NCBI GenBank assembly: GCA_964403795.1
Contig: CAYOHP010000073.1
Location: forward strand, 8,969-31,462
DNA: 22,494 nt
Origin: CAYOHP01 sp964403795 [NCBI: uncultured bacterium]
GTDB taxonomy: Bacteria; Muiribacteriota; UBA6191; CAZXTJ01
Direction: 5' to 3'
The notes beneath the pieces were generated by a model. The model ran no database searches. It saw only the letters and a program-made list of their open reading frames with translations, and had not been told where the DNA came from. Made by a program: the position numbers and the translations under genes. Below, in pieces: positions 11,274 to 21,010 of the stretch; position 1 is the first letter of the stretch, and each line of letters starts with the position of its first letter.

Positions 11274-13529
11274 CTACCTCCTCCCGAGGTCGAAGCGGTC
11301 GAGCCGCATGACCTTGGCCCAGGCGGCCGCGAAGTCCTTCACGAACTTCTCCTTGGCGTCGTCCGAGGCGTAGACCTCGGCGATGGCCCTGAGTTCGGAA
11401 CTGGATCCGAACACGAGGTCCACCGGAGTGGCGGTCCACCGCTTACGACCCGAGCTGCGGAGGCGGCCCTCGTAGAGGTCCTCGCTGCCCTCGACCGGCT
11501 TCCATGCGACCGCCATGTCGAGGAGGTTCACGAAGAAGTCGTTGGTGAGGACCCCGGGTCGGTCGGTGAGGATCCCGTGGCGGGAGCCCCCGGCATTGGC
11601 GGCGAGCGCCCGCATGCCGCCGACCAGCACCGTCATCTCGGGCACCGAGAGGGCCAGCTGGTCGGCCTTGTCGACCAGCATCGCCACCGGGGATCGCACG
11701 CCTTCCCCGGCCCGGAAGAAGTTCCGGAAGCCATCGGCACGGGGTTCGAGCAGGGCGAACGAGGCCACGTCGGTGTCAGCCTGGGTCGCATCCACCCGTC
11801 CCGGTTCGAAGGGCACCTCGACCGGGGTCCCGGCCAGGGAGGCGGCCTTCTCGATCGCCGCCGTGCCCCCGAGCACGATCAGGTCGGCGAGCGAGACCCG
11901 GACCTTGTCCCTGCGACCCCGGTGGAATCTCGCCTGGATCTCCTCCAGCTTGGCCAGCACCTTCGTGAGCTCGCGGGGATCGTTGGCCTCCCAGCCGATC
12001 TGGGGCTGCAGCCGGATCCTGGCTCCGTTGGCACCGCCCCGCATGTCGCTGTCCCGGTAGCTGGAGGCCGAGGCCCAGGCGGTCCGGACCAGTTCCGGCA
12101 CGGAGAGGCCCGACTCCAGGATGGACTTCTCGAGCGAGGCGAGGTCGCGGCTGCCGAGCGGCTTCCCGGTGGGGGCCGGGAGCGGATCCTGCCAGGAGAA
12201 CGCCTGCGCCGGAGCCTCGCCACCCAGATAGCGGGCCCGCGGTCCCATGTCGCGATGGGTCAGCTTGAACCAGGCCCGGGCGAAGGCCTGCTCGAAGTCC
12301 TTGGGCCGCTTGTGGAAGCGCTCCGCGATCTTCCGGTAGGCCGGGTCGAACTTCAGCGACAGGTCGGTGGTCAGCATGATCGGCGCGTGGGTGCGGCCCT
12401 TGACGTGGGCGTCGGGAACCAGCCCGGCACCCGCGCCCTTGGCCGGGATCCACTGGATCGCCCCGGCCGGGCTCCGGGTCTGGACCCAGTCGAAGCGGAA
12501 CAGGTTGTCCAGGAACTGGTGGGTGAACCGGGCGGGAGCCGAGGTCCAGGCACCCTCGAGGCCGCTGGTCACCGTGTCCTCGGCGTTCCCCTTGCCGCAG
12601 GCGTTGTTCCAGCCGAAGCCCTGGTGTTCGAGCTTCCCGGCTCCGGGTTCGGGTCCCACGCAGCCCTCGACCTTGTGGGCGCCGTGGGTCTTCCCGAAGG
12701 TGTGCCCGCCCGCGATCAGGGCCACCGTCTCCTCGTCGTCCATGCCCATCCGGCCGAAAGCGACCCGGATGTCATGGGCTGCCGCCACCGGGTCGGGCTT
12801 GCCGTTGGGGCCCTCGGGATTGACGTAGATCAGGCCCATCTGGGTGGCGGCCAGCGGCTTGGCGAGCTGGCGCCCCTTGGCGTGGCGCTCGTCGGCGAGC
12901 TGCTTGCCTTCGGGACCCCAGTACACGAGGTCCGGCTCCCAGTCGTCCTGGCGACCTCCTGCGAAGCCCAGGGTCTCGAAGCCCATGGTCTCCAGCGCCA
13001 CGTTGCCTGCGAGCACCATCAGGTCGGCCCAGGAGATCGCCTGGCCGAACTTCTTCTTCACGGGCCACAGGAGCCGACGGGCCTTGTCCAGGTTGGCGTT
13101 GTCCGGCCAGCTGTTCAGGGGATCGAAGCGCTGCTGGCCCCCGGCCGCACCGCCCCGGCCGTCCATGGTCCGGTAGGTCCCGGCGCTGTGCCAGGCCATG
13201 CGGATGAAGAAGGGGCCGTAGTTCCCGTAGTCGGCGGGCCACCAGGCCTGGGAGGTGGTCAGGATGGTGGCGATGTCCTTCTTCAGTGCCCCCAGGTCGA
13301 GCCGGGAGAACTCCCGGGCGTAGTCGAAACCCGGTCCATGGGGATTCGATTCCTCGCCATGGGCCCGGAGCGGCGTGAGGTCCACCTGCTCGGGCCACCA
13401 GAACCGATTGGGCCTGGGCTCGCCCGTGATCTCGGCCTGCCCGGTCCCGATCCCCAGCCCCAGGGCTACCAGGGCGGGGGCCGCCAGTCGCATCGCGCTC
13501 CCGGCCCTGCCACGCTTGGCTCGCTGCAT
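11274..13529 (-). CDS. katG: Catalase-peroxidase KatG with N-terminal export signal
   Basis: Bifunctional haem catalase-peroxidase that removes hydrogen peroxide; 751 residues from the ATG at 13529. Numbered from there, the distal triad RMAWH gives R110, W113, H114; LIYVNPEGP gives Y235; GRMGMDDEE gives M261. W113-Y235-M261 have exactly the spacing of the Trp-Tyr-Met crosslink of characterised KatGs, and the proximal haem ligand is H276 in [10 protein letters not shown]. The second, haem-free peroxidase-like domain follows to the end ([32 protein letters not shown]). Unlike most KatGs it begins with a basic, hydrophobic leader ([19 protein letters not shown]), so it is probably periplasmic, as KatP-type enzymes are. 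An ATG at 13553 is in frame, but AAGGGAG sits correctly for 13529. It is divergent from oxyR, which very probably regulates it. Confidence 0.97.
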   Translation of the reverse strand: MQRAKRGRAGSAMRLAAPALVALGLGIGTGQAEITGEPRPNRFWWPEQVDLTPLRAHGEESNPHGPGFDYAREFSRLDLGALKKDIATILTTSQAWWPADYGNYGPFFIRMAWHSAGTYRTMDGRGGAAGGQQRFDPLNSWPDNANLDKARRLLWPVKKKFGQAISWADLMVLAGNVALETMGFETLGFAGGRQDDWEPDLVYWGPEGKQLADERHAKGRQLAKPLAATQMGLIYVNPEGPNGKPDPVAAAHDIRVAFGRMGMDDEETVALIAGGHTFGKTHGAHKVEGCVGPEPGAGKLEHQGFGWNNACGKGNAEDTVTSGLEGAWTSAPARFTHQFLDNLFRFDWVQTRSPAGAIQWIPAKGAGAGLVPDAHVKGRTHAPIMLTTDLSLKFDPAYRKIAERFHKRPKDFEQAFARAWFKLTHRDMGPRARYLGGEAPAQAFSWQDPLPAPTGKPLGSRDLASLEKSILESGLSVPELVRTAWASASSYRDSDMRGGANGARIRLQPQIGWEANDPRELTKVLAKLEEIQARFHRGRRDKVRVSLADLIVLGGTAAIEKAASLAGTPVEVPFEPGRVDATQADTDVASFALLEPRADGFRNFFRAGEGVRSPVAMLVDKADQLALSVPEMTVLVGGMRALAANAGGSRHGILTDRPGVLTNDFFVNLLDMAVAWKPVEGSEDLYEGRLRSSGRKRWTATPVDLVFGSSSELRAIAEVYASDDAKEKFVKDFAAAWAKVMRLDRFDLGRR

Positions 13530-13556
13530 GATCCTGCTCCCTTCCGAAGTCATTGC

Positions 13557-13620
13557 CTATCAATTCCAGACTAATGATCGATCAGAGATCGTTCCAATCG
13601 TTTGTTTCGATAGATATCAT
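13557..13620. promoter_or_regulatory. Shared katG/oxyR regulatory region with candidate OxyR sites
   Basis: This intergenic stretch is visibly AT-rich in a roughly 70% GC background. It contains a perfect palindrome CGATC-AGA-GATCG (13579-13591) and ATCG-N7-CGAT (13597-13611). The N7 spacing resembles half of the OxyR consensus ATAG-N7-CTAT, but the two elements are 19 rather than 22 bases apart, so the match is partial. A candidate oxyR promoter is TTCCAA (13592-13597), 17 bases, TATCAT (13615-13620). On the other strand TTGGAA from the same six bases, 18 bases, TAGTCT (13568-13573) could drive katG, making the two -35 elements coincide. Confidence 0.5.
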
Positions 13621-13650
13621 CGGAACTGACGATGAATGGCAGGGAGAGCC

Positions 13651-14592
13651 GTGAACCTGAGGGACCTCGAGTACTTCGCCTCGGTGGCCGAGCAGGAGCA
13701 TTTCGGCAAGGCCGCCGAGCACTGCCACGTGAGCCAGCCGACCCTGAGCGGACAGATCAAGAAGCTCGAGGAGAGCCTGGGCGTGAAGCTCCTCGAACGG
13801 ACCAATCGGAGGGTCATGATGACCGAGCCCGGGCGCGAGGTGCTGGCGTCGGTCCGCCGCATCCTCGCCGAGGTCGAACGGATCCGGGACGTGGCCCGCG
13901 CCGCCCAGGATCCGCTGGCCGGGAGGTTCCGCCTGGGCGCCTTCCCCACCTTGTCGAGCTATGTGCTGCCGGATCTCGTTCGTGCCGTGCGCCGTGAACT
14001 TCCCCGGCTCCGCCTCGTGCTCTCCGAAGAGAAGACCGAATCGCTCTTGGCCAGGCTCCGGGACGGGAGCCTGGACGCGGCCCTGATCGCCCTGCCGGTG
14101 CGGGACGATTTCCTGGTCGCCGAGCCGCTCTTCCGGGACGAGTTCCTCCTGGCCGTCCCCGAGGACCATCCGCTGGCGGGTCGCCGGGAAGTGGCGCTCG
14201 ACGACCTGGGCGAGCGGAACCTGCTCCTCCTCGAGGAGGGTCACTGCCTGAGGGACCAGGCCCTCGAGGTCTGCAGCCGGCACGGGATCGGCGAGGAGCA
14301 GGACTTCCGGGCCACCAGCCTGGAGACGCTCCGGGAGATGGTCCGGGCCGGGACCGGGATCACCCTGGTGCCCCGGATCGCGGTCCGGGAGGGCGAGTCG
14401 GGGATCCGCTATCTGACTCTCCGGGCACCGGTTCCGTCCCGGGAGATCGGCCTGGTGTGGCGGAAGACCACGGCCCGCCGGGAGGTCCTCGACCGGCTTG
14501 TCCGGTGCCTGCGCCGCAGCGGAGCGGAGACCGGGTCCAGGTCCCCGACGGCGAGGCCCGGCCGACGTCCAACGGCCCACCGACGCGGTTGA
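13651..14592 (+). CDS. oxyR: Peroxide-sensing LysR-type regulator OxyR
   Basis: Transcription factor that senses hydrogen peroxide through a reversible disulfide. From the GTG at 13651 it is 313 residues. The N-terminal winged helix reads NLRDLEYFASVAEQEHFGKA then CHVSQPTLSGQIKKLEESLG, very close to E. coli OxyR. The sensor segment EEGHCLRDQA and EVCSRHG places the two cysteines at 199 and 208, identical to E. coli numbering and nine residues apart. FRATSLETLREMV and AGTGITLVP are further OxyR signatures. The GTG is preferred over an in-frame ATG at 13636 because GGGAGAG lies just in front of it and because it reproduces the family numbering. The last 25 or so residues are a basic, Ser/Pro-rich tail. 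The gene is divergent from katG and ends 16 bases from the convergent vWA gene. Confidence 0.95.
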   Translation: MNLRDLEYFASVAEQEHFGKAAEHCHVSQPTLSGQIKKLEESLGVKLLERTNRRVMMTEPGREVLASVRRILAEVERIRDVARAAQDPLAGRFRLGAFPTLSSYVLPDLVRAVRRELPRLRLVLSEEKTESLLARLRDGSLDAALIALPVRDDFLVAEPLFRDEFLLAVPEDHPLAGRREVALDDLGERNLLLLEEGHCLRDQALEVCSRHGIGEEQDFRATSLETLREMVRAGTGITLVPRIAVREGESGIRYLTLRAPVPSREIGLVWRKTTARREVLDRLVRCLRRSGAETGSRSPTARPGRRPTAHRRG

Positions 14593-14608
14593 ACCGGCTC
14601 CACGGGCG

Positions 14609-17600
14609 TCACTCCGGCGGGTCGCGGCTCACCTCGATGTGCTTCTTGCTGCCGCCGAAGGCGTGGAAGTAGGCGTCGACGGCACTCTGGTAGCCGTTCG
14701 AGAAGCCGCGGAATCCCCCGTCCTTGACCAGGGCGTTGACGTCCACCCCGAACAGCTTCACCTTGGGGACCTTCTCGAGGAACTCGGCCCACTTCTCCTT
14801 CATCTCGGCGCCGGGGTCGTCCTCGTCGCCCTCTCCGCCGCCGCCCTCGTCGCCCCCCTCGTCGTCCCCGCCGCCTCCGGAGTCGATCTCCTCCATCTTG
14901 TCGGCGACCTGTTCCTTGAGCTCGTTGTACTTGTCCCAGTACTCCTTGGCCTTGCCGAGGTTGTCCTGGAACTCGGCGAGCATGGCGCCGACCTTGAGCG
15001 CCATGGCCTTGCCTTCCATCATGAGGATCGCCTTGTCGGACGTCTTCAGCGATACCGAGACGACCGACCACACGGCCACGTTGATGCCCAGCCACGCCCC
15101 CTTCACGAACTCGCGGGTGTCCTCGCCCAGCGAGGCCGTGAGCATGGAGAACTCGGCCGTGCCGCCGTGGGTGCCGTCGTCCAACACCGACAGGATCTCG
15201 AAGGTCCGGGGATCCAGCTCGAGCCAGGCGAGCCGCTCGCGGCCCGCGACCGTCGACGGCAGCGAAGGCACGAGGAGGATCTTCTCGTTCTCGGTGACGG
15301 CCGCGAGCAGCCGGGGCGGGAAGGTCCCGGTCTTCTCCAGCCTGCTCCGCAGGGCGGGACGACCCTTGAACACCGGGATCGCGAGGAGTTCGGTACCTGC
15401 CGGCGCGTTCCGCCACAGGTCGAGGTAGCCGATCCGGGAGCCCGCCGGCAGGATCCGCGCCTCCAGGCTCGACTGGTAGAGCCCGTTCAGGATCGAGTAG
15501 GCCTGCCGCAATCCCTCGCTGCCCGCGTGGATCTCGTTGAAGGGCTGGAGCAGGTCCACCGTGGTCGTGAGGCGCCCCTCGGCCCCGAGCACGGAGGAGA
15601 CCACGAGCGCCCGCGGCCTGGCGATGCGCCCCAGGAGGAGCCCGCCGGTCGGCGCCATCTCCCGATCGAACGCGGTCTGCCCGGCGATCAAACGGTAGAG
15701 CACGTTACGGTTGTGCCAGCGGGCCACGGTATAGGGCTCGGGTCTGGTCGTCGCGGCGCGCACACGGCGGAAGGCCGCCTCCAGGCTGCCCGCCGCGGCG
15801 CGGGGAAGGTCGGGGAGGTTGAGCCCGGCCGTGACCAGGAGGCCCTCGAGCTTCTGTCCCGGCGACAGGGTCACGGTGTGGGTGTAGGCGTCCCTGTCCA
15901 GACTCCGGATCTCGAGCCTGACGGACCGGATCGACTTGAAGTCCGCGAGGGGTTTGTCGCCCACGACGACCTCGTCGGCGGTGGTGAGCACCGCGCCGTA
16001 GATCGTGCGCCCCTTGGCGGTCACGGGTGCGAAGGCCAGATCCACCGGGTCCCGGCTCAGGGTGTCGAAGCGCACCCGCCTGCGCAGCATGACGAGTTCC
16101 GCGGTACCCGAGCTGCTGCCGCCGCCGAGGGCCGAGCCCGCGCTGGCCGCGGCGGCACCGGCGGACCCGTCGGTTCCGGGCTCATAGACAGCGACCACCG
16201 AGAGATCGGCACTGTGGCCGGAGGGCGCCCCTTGGACCCGGTCGTCGCGGCGCGGGCGGTAGACCAGGCCCGACAGGCCGGCGAGGTCGGTCATGAAGGG
16301 GACGACGAAGGTCTTCCGGGACCCGGGACCGTCGGCGTAGGAGATCGCGGCCGGGCCGGACCGCTCCCGCTTCACGTCGACGCCGAAGTAGTCGAACACG
16401 GCCTTGGCCCCGGCCTCGGTGTACTCCAAGGGCTCGAGTCTCGGGGAGAAGCCGAGCCGGGAGAGCAGCGACATCGCCAGGTTGGCGGTGGCGCCGACGT
16501 CGCCGAATCCCTGCGTGACCACGCTCTCGGGACTGGCGTCGAAGGCCGTGATCCGGTCGCCGCCCGCCTGCTTGGGAATGCAGGTCAGGCCCCGCATGAG
16601 TTCCAGGAACTGCATTTCGGTGGTCACGGCCTCCATGGCCCTCAGGCCATGGGTGTTGATGGACGGGAGGTCGATCGCGTCGTAGCCGTCGTCCGGCTCG
16701 AGCCGATGGACCGGGACGCCCAGCAGGCCGCCGTCGCGGGCCGCTTCCCGCGCCACCGCGGCCGCCACCGCCTCGTCGAGCGAACGTGCGAAGGTCTTCT
16801 CCCGGACGGGCACCTTGGCCCGCCAGCCCAGCAGCTCGGGCGCTGCGAAATCGCCCTTGGTCACCGGCACCCGGAGCCGGTCGTTGTAGGGGGATTGCAG
16901 GGTCCAGTCCGCGGCGTCGGGGCCCGGGTCGTCGAAGATCACGAGGGCTCGCCTCGCTTGGCCTTCGAAGACGCCGAAGCGCCCGCCGAGACCGAAGAGG
17001 AGACCGTCGTTGGTCCGCGAGGGGTTCAGCAGGCCCTTTCCCGAAGGACCACCCATGCCTACGCGACCGGCCGCCGCCTGGCCCGCCGGCTTGTACCCCT
17101 TGCCGACCAGGGCGAAGAAGTCCGCGGGGATGAGGGTGCCCTCGTTGCCGGGCCGATCGAGGAAGGTCACGTCGAGCAGGACGTTGCCCCGGAACAGGCT
17201 CCTCGGCGTCCCGTCGTCGCCCGCCAGGACCAGGGGTTTCTGGAGGTGGACGAGCTGGTTCACGCGGACCGCCACGCCCTCGCCCTCGACCTCGTTCGCA
17301 GGACCCGGCGCCGGGACGACCGGGCCGACGGTCACGGGGAAGGCGGCGGCTCCCTTGGCGAGATCGAAGTAGAGCTCGGAGCCGAAGGGCTCCAGGGCCG
17401 CGGGCACGTCGAAGGCCAGTCGGATGGGGTTGGCCGCACCGGGGCCCAGCATGACCGGATCCCCGAACCCCAGCGGGATGTACCCGGTGACCTCGCCGAG
17501 CCGACCCATGAGGTCGCCCGAGGCGGTCGGGAACCGGAGGAAGATGCGCTCGGCCGGATCGAGGTCGAGCAGGGCTTGCACCTTGGATTCGAAGGTGGCC

Positions 17601-20600
17601 TCGACCACCCGGAAGCGGGAGAATTCACCGGCCTCGTACTGGTCGAGCCGGTCCTCGAGGCCGGTGGCGGTGACCTCCAGCGTGAAGGTCTCCGAGAGGG
17701 AGGCGGGCCTGGTGGCGGGGAGTTTCGCGAGCTCCAGCCAGGAGGTGGGCGCCGGGCCCGCGATGGGCATCTGGATGTGGCCCCGGGTGGTGTCGTAGAA
17801 GTGGAGCGACTGCGGAACGAACCCGGACTGGCGCCAGGGGACGAGGAAGACGAGGGTACCGGTCACCGCACCGCCCGGGGGAATCCGGATCGAAGGGTCG
17901 CCGCGCCGGGTCAGGGGCTTCTCGACGAGCCAGGTGGCCTTGGAGGCCGGGTAGCGGCTGCGCCCGTCGAGGCCGAAGTAGAAGTGCTTGAAGATGCTGG
18001 GGATCAGGTACGGGATGCCCTCGGCCGTGGTGTTCCTCAGCCCGAGCTCCAGCGCCACGAACTGCACGCCGTTGCGTCGACCCTCGAGGCCCTTCAGCTT
18101 GTCCAGGTAGACGGCCCGGTGCAGGGTGAGCTCCATGCCCTGGTTCCGCAGGGTCCGGCCGATCTCGGCGCTGGTGCAGACCACGTTGTCCCAGCCCTCC
18201 AGCGCGGTGCCGCCCACGGCGGCGGCGGTGTGCCGGTCGGAGGGGCCGGTCGGCTCCCCGGTCTCGAGGGCGAGCACCTCGGGCTCGCGGGGTGTGCCCG
18301 CCTTGCGGGGCGGGGTGAAGTTCGCGGTGGTCTGGGCCCGGTACTCGAGGACCTCCCCCTCTGCGGTGGGGCAGGCGATGTCGATCCCGATCGGGACCGC
18401 CTTCCGCGTGACCGGCGTCCGGAGCCGCTCCAGCAGCAACGCCAGCTTGCGCTCCAGCTCCCCGGGAGACTCGCTGATGACGTAGTCCCCATCGGTCGCC
18501 CGGGCCGCCTCGGAGAAGACCTTCTCCTTTTCCGGCGTCGAGATTCCCATCCCCAGCCAGAGCACGAAGATGCCCTCGGCGCGGAGCCTGGCCAGGAGGT
18601 TCGCATAGGCCTGCCGCTCGTGGGGCGGGACCTCGAGCCCGCTGTCGGTGAGGAAGACCACCACGCGTTTCAAGCTCGCCACCGGGACGAGGTTCTCGAA
18701 GGCCGAGGTCAGCGCCAGCACGATGGGCGTGCCGTCGTCCGGGGTCATCTCCGCGAAGGCCCTCAGGATCCGGAGCTTGTCGGTGGTGGAGACCTGGACG
18801 CGGTCGACGTCGATCCGCTTGGCCCCGCCGCCCTGGAAGGTCGTGAGCTGCATGACGACCGGCTGCGGGAGGCGCTCGACGAAGTCGCGGAGCAGCCGCT
18901 TGGTCTTCTCGAGCCGGAAGCCGGAGTCCTTGGCCCCCTTCTTCGGGTCCGTGCTCATGGAGCCGGAGTTGTCGATGACCAGGGACACGACGGGCGTCAC
19001 GCCCAGGTTGTCCTCGGTCGGGCGGCGATAGGCGACGACGAAGTTGTTCCCCAGCCGCGATCCTATGGCCGCGAACACCGAGCGCAGGGCCTCGGGGTCC
19101 TTGGCGGGGTAGTACTGCCCCTTGGAGGCGGCTGCGAACTGGGTCAGGCAGCCGATGTCCGGGGCACCGTCCACGGCCGTCACCGACTCGCCGGCGTTGA
19201 GCCGCTTCCCGAAGCCGATCGTGTAGACCGGTACCCTGGCCTCGAGGATCCGCTTCACGACCGCTTCGCGGGTGGCGGTGCTCCCCGTACCCCGCTTGTC
19301 CTCGCGCGAGTCGACGCCGTCGGTGAAGACCACCACGGCAGGGCGGGTCTTGCCCTTCACGAGCTCCAGGCCTCGCAGGGTGGCGTCGTAGAGCCTCGTC
19401 GAACCGCCGGCCCTGAGGCCGGCCAGGCCCTTCACCGCCTCCGCTGCCGAGCTTCCCGGGAGCTCGCGCAGGCTGCCGTCGAAGTCGACCACGCGGATCC
19501 AGCTTCCGGCAGGCAGCGAGGTGAGGAAGGAGCGGGCCGCCTCCAGGGTGGCCTTCATGTCGCGCCACATGGATCCGGACGAGTCGATGGCGAGCACCAC
19601 GCTGCACGGGGCCACTTCGCGACGGATCTCCAGGATCTCGACCCGGGTCCCGCCCTCGGTGAGGATCGTGTTCTCCCGGGTGGGGAACACGTCGCGCCCC
19701 TTGGGATCGCTGATCGAGAGGGCGATCTCGGCCGTCTCCCCCTTGTCCCTGGTCTCGTTGACGGTGATCTCGCCCGCCACCTCGCGGTCGTCGTCCTGGC
19801 CCTGGAGGGCCCGGTTGGCGATGGCCCAGTCCCCGGGGAGTCGGACGGTGGTGCACTGGCCCGCGGAGACGGGGATGAGCTGGGCCATGGCCTCGCGGAA
19901 CTCGCAGCCCAGCGCGCCCACGAGCGTGTAGTAGCCGGCGGGGAGCTGGAAGGTGACGTCGGTCCCGGCGGCCGCTCCGAAGTCCCGGGTGCCGTTCCCC
20001 TCGAGGGTCTTGGCTCCCTCGGTGAGGTTCACGAAGCGCTGGGGCGTGGCCCCGAGCCTCCCCGGGGGCACGCCCTTGACCCGGAGCGTTCCCATGCCGC
20101 CGGGCGTGTAGCCGGGAAGGTCGAAGGCGGTCTCGAAGAGGCGGAGCCGGACTTCGTCGGGGGGCGTGTCGCCCACCTTCTGCACGGTCCACTCGTAGAC
20201 GCCCGGATCCTGCGGGAAGTCGTAGAACTCGTAGTCGGAGTACTCGGCCGAGTCCAGGTACTTGAGGTAGCGGACCATCGTCTTCCCGCTGCGCCGGTCG
20301 GAGTCGTTGTTGGCGAAGAGCCGGATCGCCCGGTTCGAGAGGTGTACCTGGGGGAGGAGGAGCTTCTGTCCCGGCACGTCGACCAGGAACCGGTACATCC
20401 CGTCCTTGTCGTACATGTCCTTGGTGAGGTGCAGTTCCCGGTCGACCGGGAGGAACGCCTGCCGGAGCACGCGCAGTTCGACCCGATCCGGGCCGGGGGC
20501 TGCCACGTCGCACCACCAGAGGACGTCAGGGCCCGCCAGGCGGAACACGAAGGCATCGTCGGCGCCTGAAGGCAGGATCTCGGCGCCGATCCGGTGTGCG

Positions 20601-21010
20601 TATTCCCGCAGGAACGGCAGCGCGTCGCCCTTCCGGGTGGAGAACGACAGGGTCCAGCCTTCCCCCCCCAGCGTCCTGTGGACCTCGCCGGCGCCAGCCA
20701 GGTAGGAGATCTTCTGGCTGCCGGACTTCCGGTGGTTGGTCCCGAGGTCATAGAGGTCCTGGGCTCCCAAGGGGTTGATCCCGGGTACGGGGATCTTCCA
20801 GGTGCCCACCGCGGCGGTCGTCGGCGTCTCGGGCGGGAGGCCGCGGGCGGTGAGGCCTGCGGCGCTCGCCTGCAGGGTGCGGGTGGCCAGCCAGTCGGCG
20901 AAGGCCGGTTTGGGGGCGGCGTCGGACCAGGGTGCGGGTAAGCTGTCGCTTCGCGCTGCCGAGCCGGTCACCAGCCAGATTCCCAGAAGCAGACCGGGCA
21001 CGCCTCTCAT
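14609..21010 (-). CDS. Giant secreted protein with two vWA domains and a degenerate transglutaminase-like region
   Basis: 2133 residues with a Sec-type signal peptide (VPGLLLGIWLVTGSAARS) and GAGGAGA eight bases before the ATG. Residues about 25-460 look beta-rich and are unrecognised. vWA domain 1 (about 468-650) has an intact metal-binding MIDAS: D476-S-S-G-S480, T538 in GGSTRLYD, D564 in FTDG. vWA domain 2 (about 672-860) likewise: D680-N-S-G-S684, T761 in DDGTP, D789 in FLTDS. Such domains bind ligands through a divalent cation. Around 1500-1520, GFGDVGATANLAMSLLSRLG resembles the core helix of transglutaminase-like folds, but the catalytic Cys position is Val (1505) and no partner His is evident, so it would be inactive. 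Low-complexity tracts are Ser/Gly/Ala-rich at about 1610-1630 and Gly/Asp/Glu-rich at about 2041-2066, the latter after a coiled-coil-like helix. A single-gene unit; function unknown, perhaps surface adhesion or scaffold. Confidence 0.88.
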   Translation of the reverse strand: MRGVPGLLLGIWLVTGSAARSDSLPAPWSDAAPKPAFADWLATRTLQASAAGLTARGLPPETPTTAAVGTWKIPVPGINPLGAQDLYDLGTNHRKSGSQKISYLAGAGEVHRTLGGEGWTLSFSTRKGDALPFLREYAHRIGAEILPSGADDAFVFRLAGPDVLWWCDVAAPGPDRVELRVLRQAFLPVDRELHLTKDMYDKDGMYRFLVDVPGQKLLLPQVHLSNRAIRLFANNDSDRRSGKTMVRYLKYLDSAEYSDYEFYDFPQDPGVYEWTVQKVGDTPPDEVRLRLFETAFDLPGYTPGGMGTLRVKGVPPGRLGATPQRFVNLTEGAKTLEGNGTRDFGAAAGTDVTFQLPAGYYTLVGALGCEFREAMAQLIPVSAGQCTTVRLPGDWAIANRALQGQDDDREVAGEITVNETRDKGETAEIALSISDPKGRDVFPTRENTILTEGGTRVEILEIRREVAPCSVVLAIDSSGSMWRDMKATLEAARSFLTSLPAGSWIRVVDFDGSLRELPGSSAAEAVKGLAGLRAGGSTRLYDATLRGLELVKGKTRPAVVVFTDGVDSREDKRGTGSTATREAVVKRILEARVPVYTIGFGKRLNAGESVTAVDGAPDIGCLTQFAAASKGQYYPAKDPEALRSVFAAIGSRLGNNFVVAYRRPTEDNLGVTPVVSLVIDNSGSMSTDPKKGAKDSGFRLEKTKRLLRDFVERLPQPVVMQLTTFQGGGAKRIDVDRVQVSTTDKLRILRAFAEMTPDDGTPIVLALTSAFENLVPVASLKRVVVFLTDSGLEVPPHERQAYANLLARLRAEGIFVLWLGMGISTPEKEKVFSEAARATDGDYVISESPGELERKLALLLERLRTPVTRKAVPIGIDIACPTAEGEVLEYRAQTTANFTPPRKAGTPREPEVLALETGEPTGPSDRHTAAAVGGTALEGWDNVVCTSAEIGRTLRNQGMELTLHRAVYLDKLKGLEGRRNGVQFVALELGLRNTTAEGIPYLIPSIFKHFYFGLDGRSRYPASKATWLVEKPLTRRGDPSIRIPPGGAVTGTLVFLVPWRQSGFVPQSLHFYDTTRGHIQMPIAGPAPTSWLELAKLPATRPASLSETFTLEVTATGLEDRLDQYEAGEFSRFRVVEATFESKVQALLDLDPAERIFLRFPTASGDLMGRLGEVTGYIPLGFGDPVMLGPGAANPIRLAFDVPAALEPFGSELYFDLAKGAAAFPVTVGPVVPAPGPANEVEGEGVAVRVNQLVHLQKPLVLAGDDGTPRSLFRGNVLLDVTFLDRPGNEGTLIPADFFALVGKGYKPAGQAAAGRVGMGGPSGKGLLNPSRTNDGLLFGLGGRFGVFEGQARRALVIFDDPGPDAADWTLQSPYNDRLRVPVTKGDFAAPELLGWRAKVPVREKTFARSLDEAVAAAVAREAARDGGLLGVPVHRLEPDDGYDAIDLPSINTHGLRAMEAVTTEMQFLELMRGLTCIPKQAGGDRITAFDASPESVVTQGFGDVGATANLAMSLLSRLGFSPRLEPLEYTEAGAKAVFDYFGVDVKRERSGPAAISYADGPGSRKTFVVPFMTDLAGLSGLVYRPRRDDRVQGAPSGHSADLSVVAVYEPGTDGSAGAAAASAGSALGGGSSSGTAELVMLRRRVRFDTLSRDPVDLAFAPVTAKGRTIYGAVLTTADEVVVGDKPLADFKSIRSVRLEIRSLDRDAYTHTVTLSPGQKLEGLLVTAGLNLPDLPRAAAGSLEAAFRRVRAATTRPEPYTVARWHNRNVLYRLIAGQTAFDREMAPTGGLLLGRIARPRALVVSSVLGAEGRLTTTVDLLQPFNEIHAGSEGLRQAYSILNGLYQSSLEARILPAGSRIGYLDLWRNAPAGTELLAIPVFKGRPALRSRLEKTGTFPPRLLAAVTENEKILLVPSLPSTVAGRERLAWLELDPRTFEILSVLDDGTHGGTAEFSMLTASLGEDTREFVKGAWLGINVAVWSVVSVSLKTSDKAILMMEGKAMALKVGAMLAEFQDNLGKAKEYWDKYNELKEQVADKMEEIDSGGGGDDEGGDEGGGGEGDEDDPGAEMKEKWAEFLEKVPKVKLFGVDVNALVKDGGFRGFSNGYQSAVDAYFHAFGGSKKHIEVSRDPPE

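Noticed and set aside
10980-13574. An 864-codon plus-strand frame opposite katG
   Set aside because: katG on the minus strand is complete with all catalytic residues; this is its shadow.
14498-20569. A 2023-codon open frame on the plus strand
   Set aside because: It lies opposite the vWA gene. Its translation is Gly/Arg/Glu/His-rich with no domain, as expected for the antisense of GC-rich codons, and the minus strand has a signal peptide, MIDAS motifs and a ribosome-binding site.
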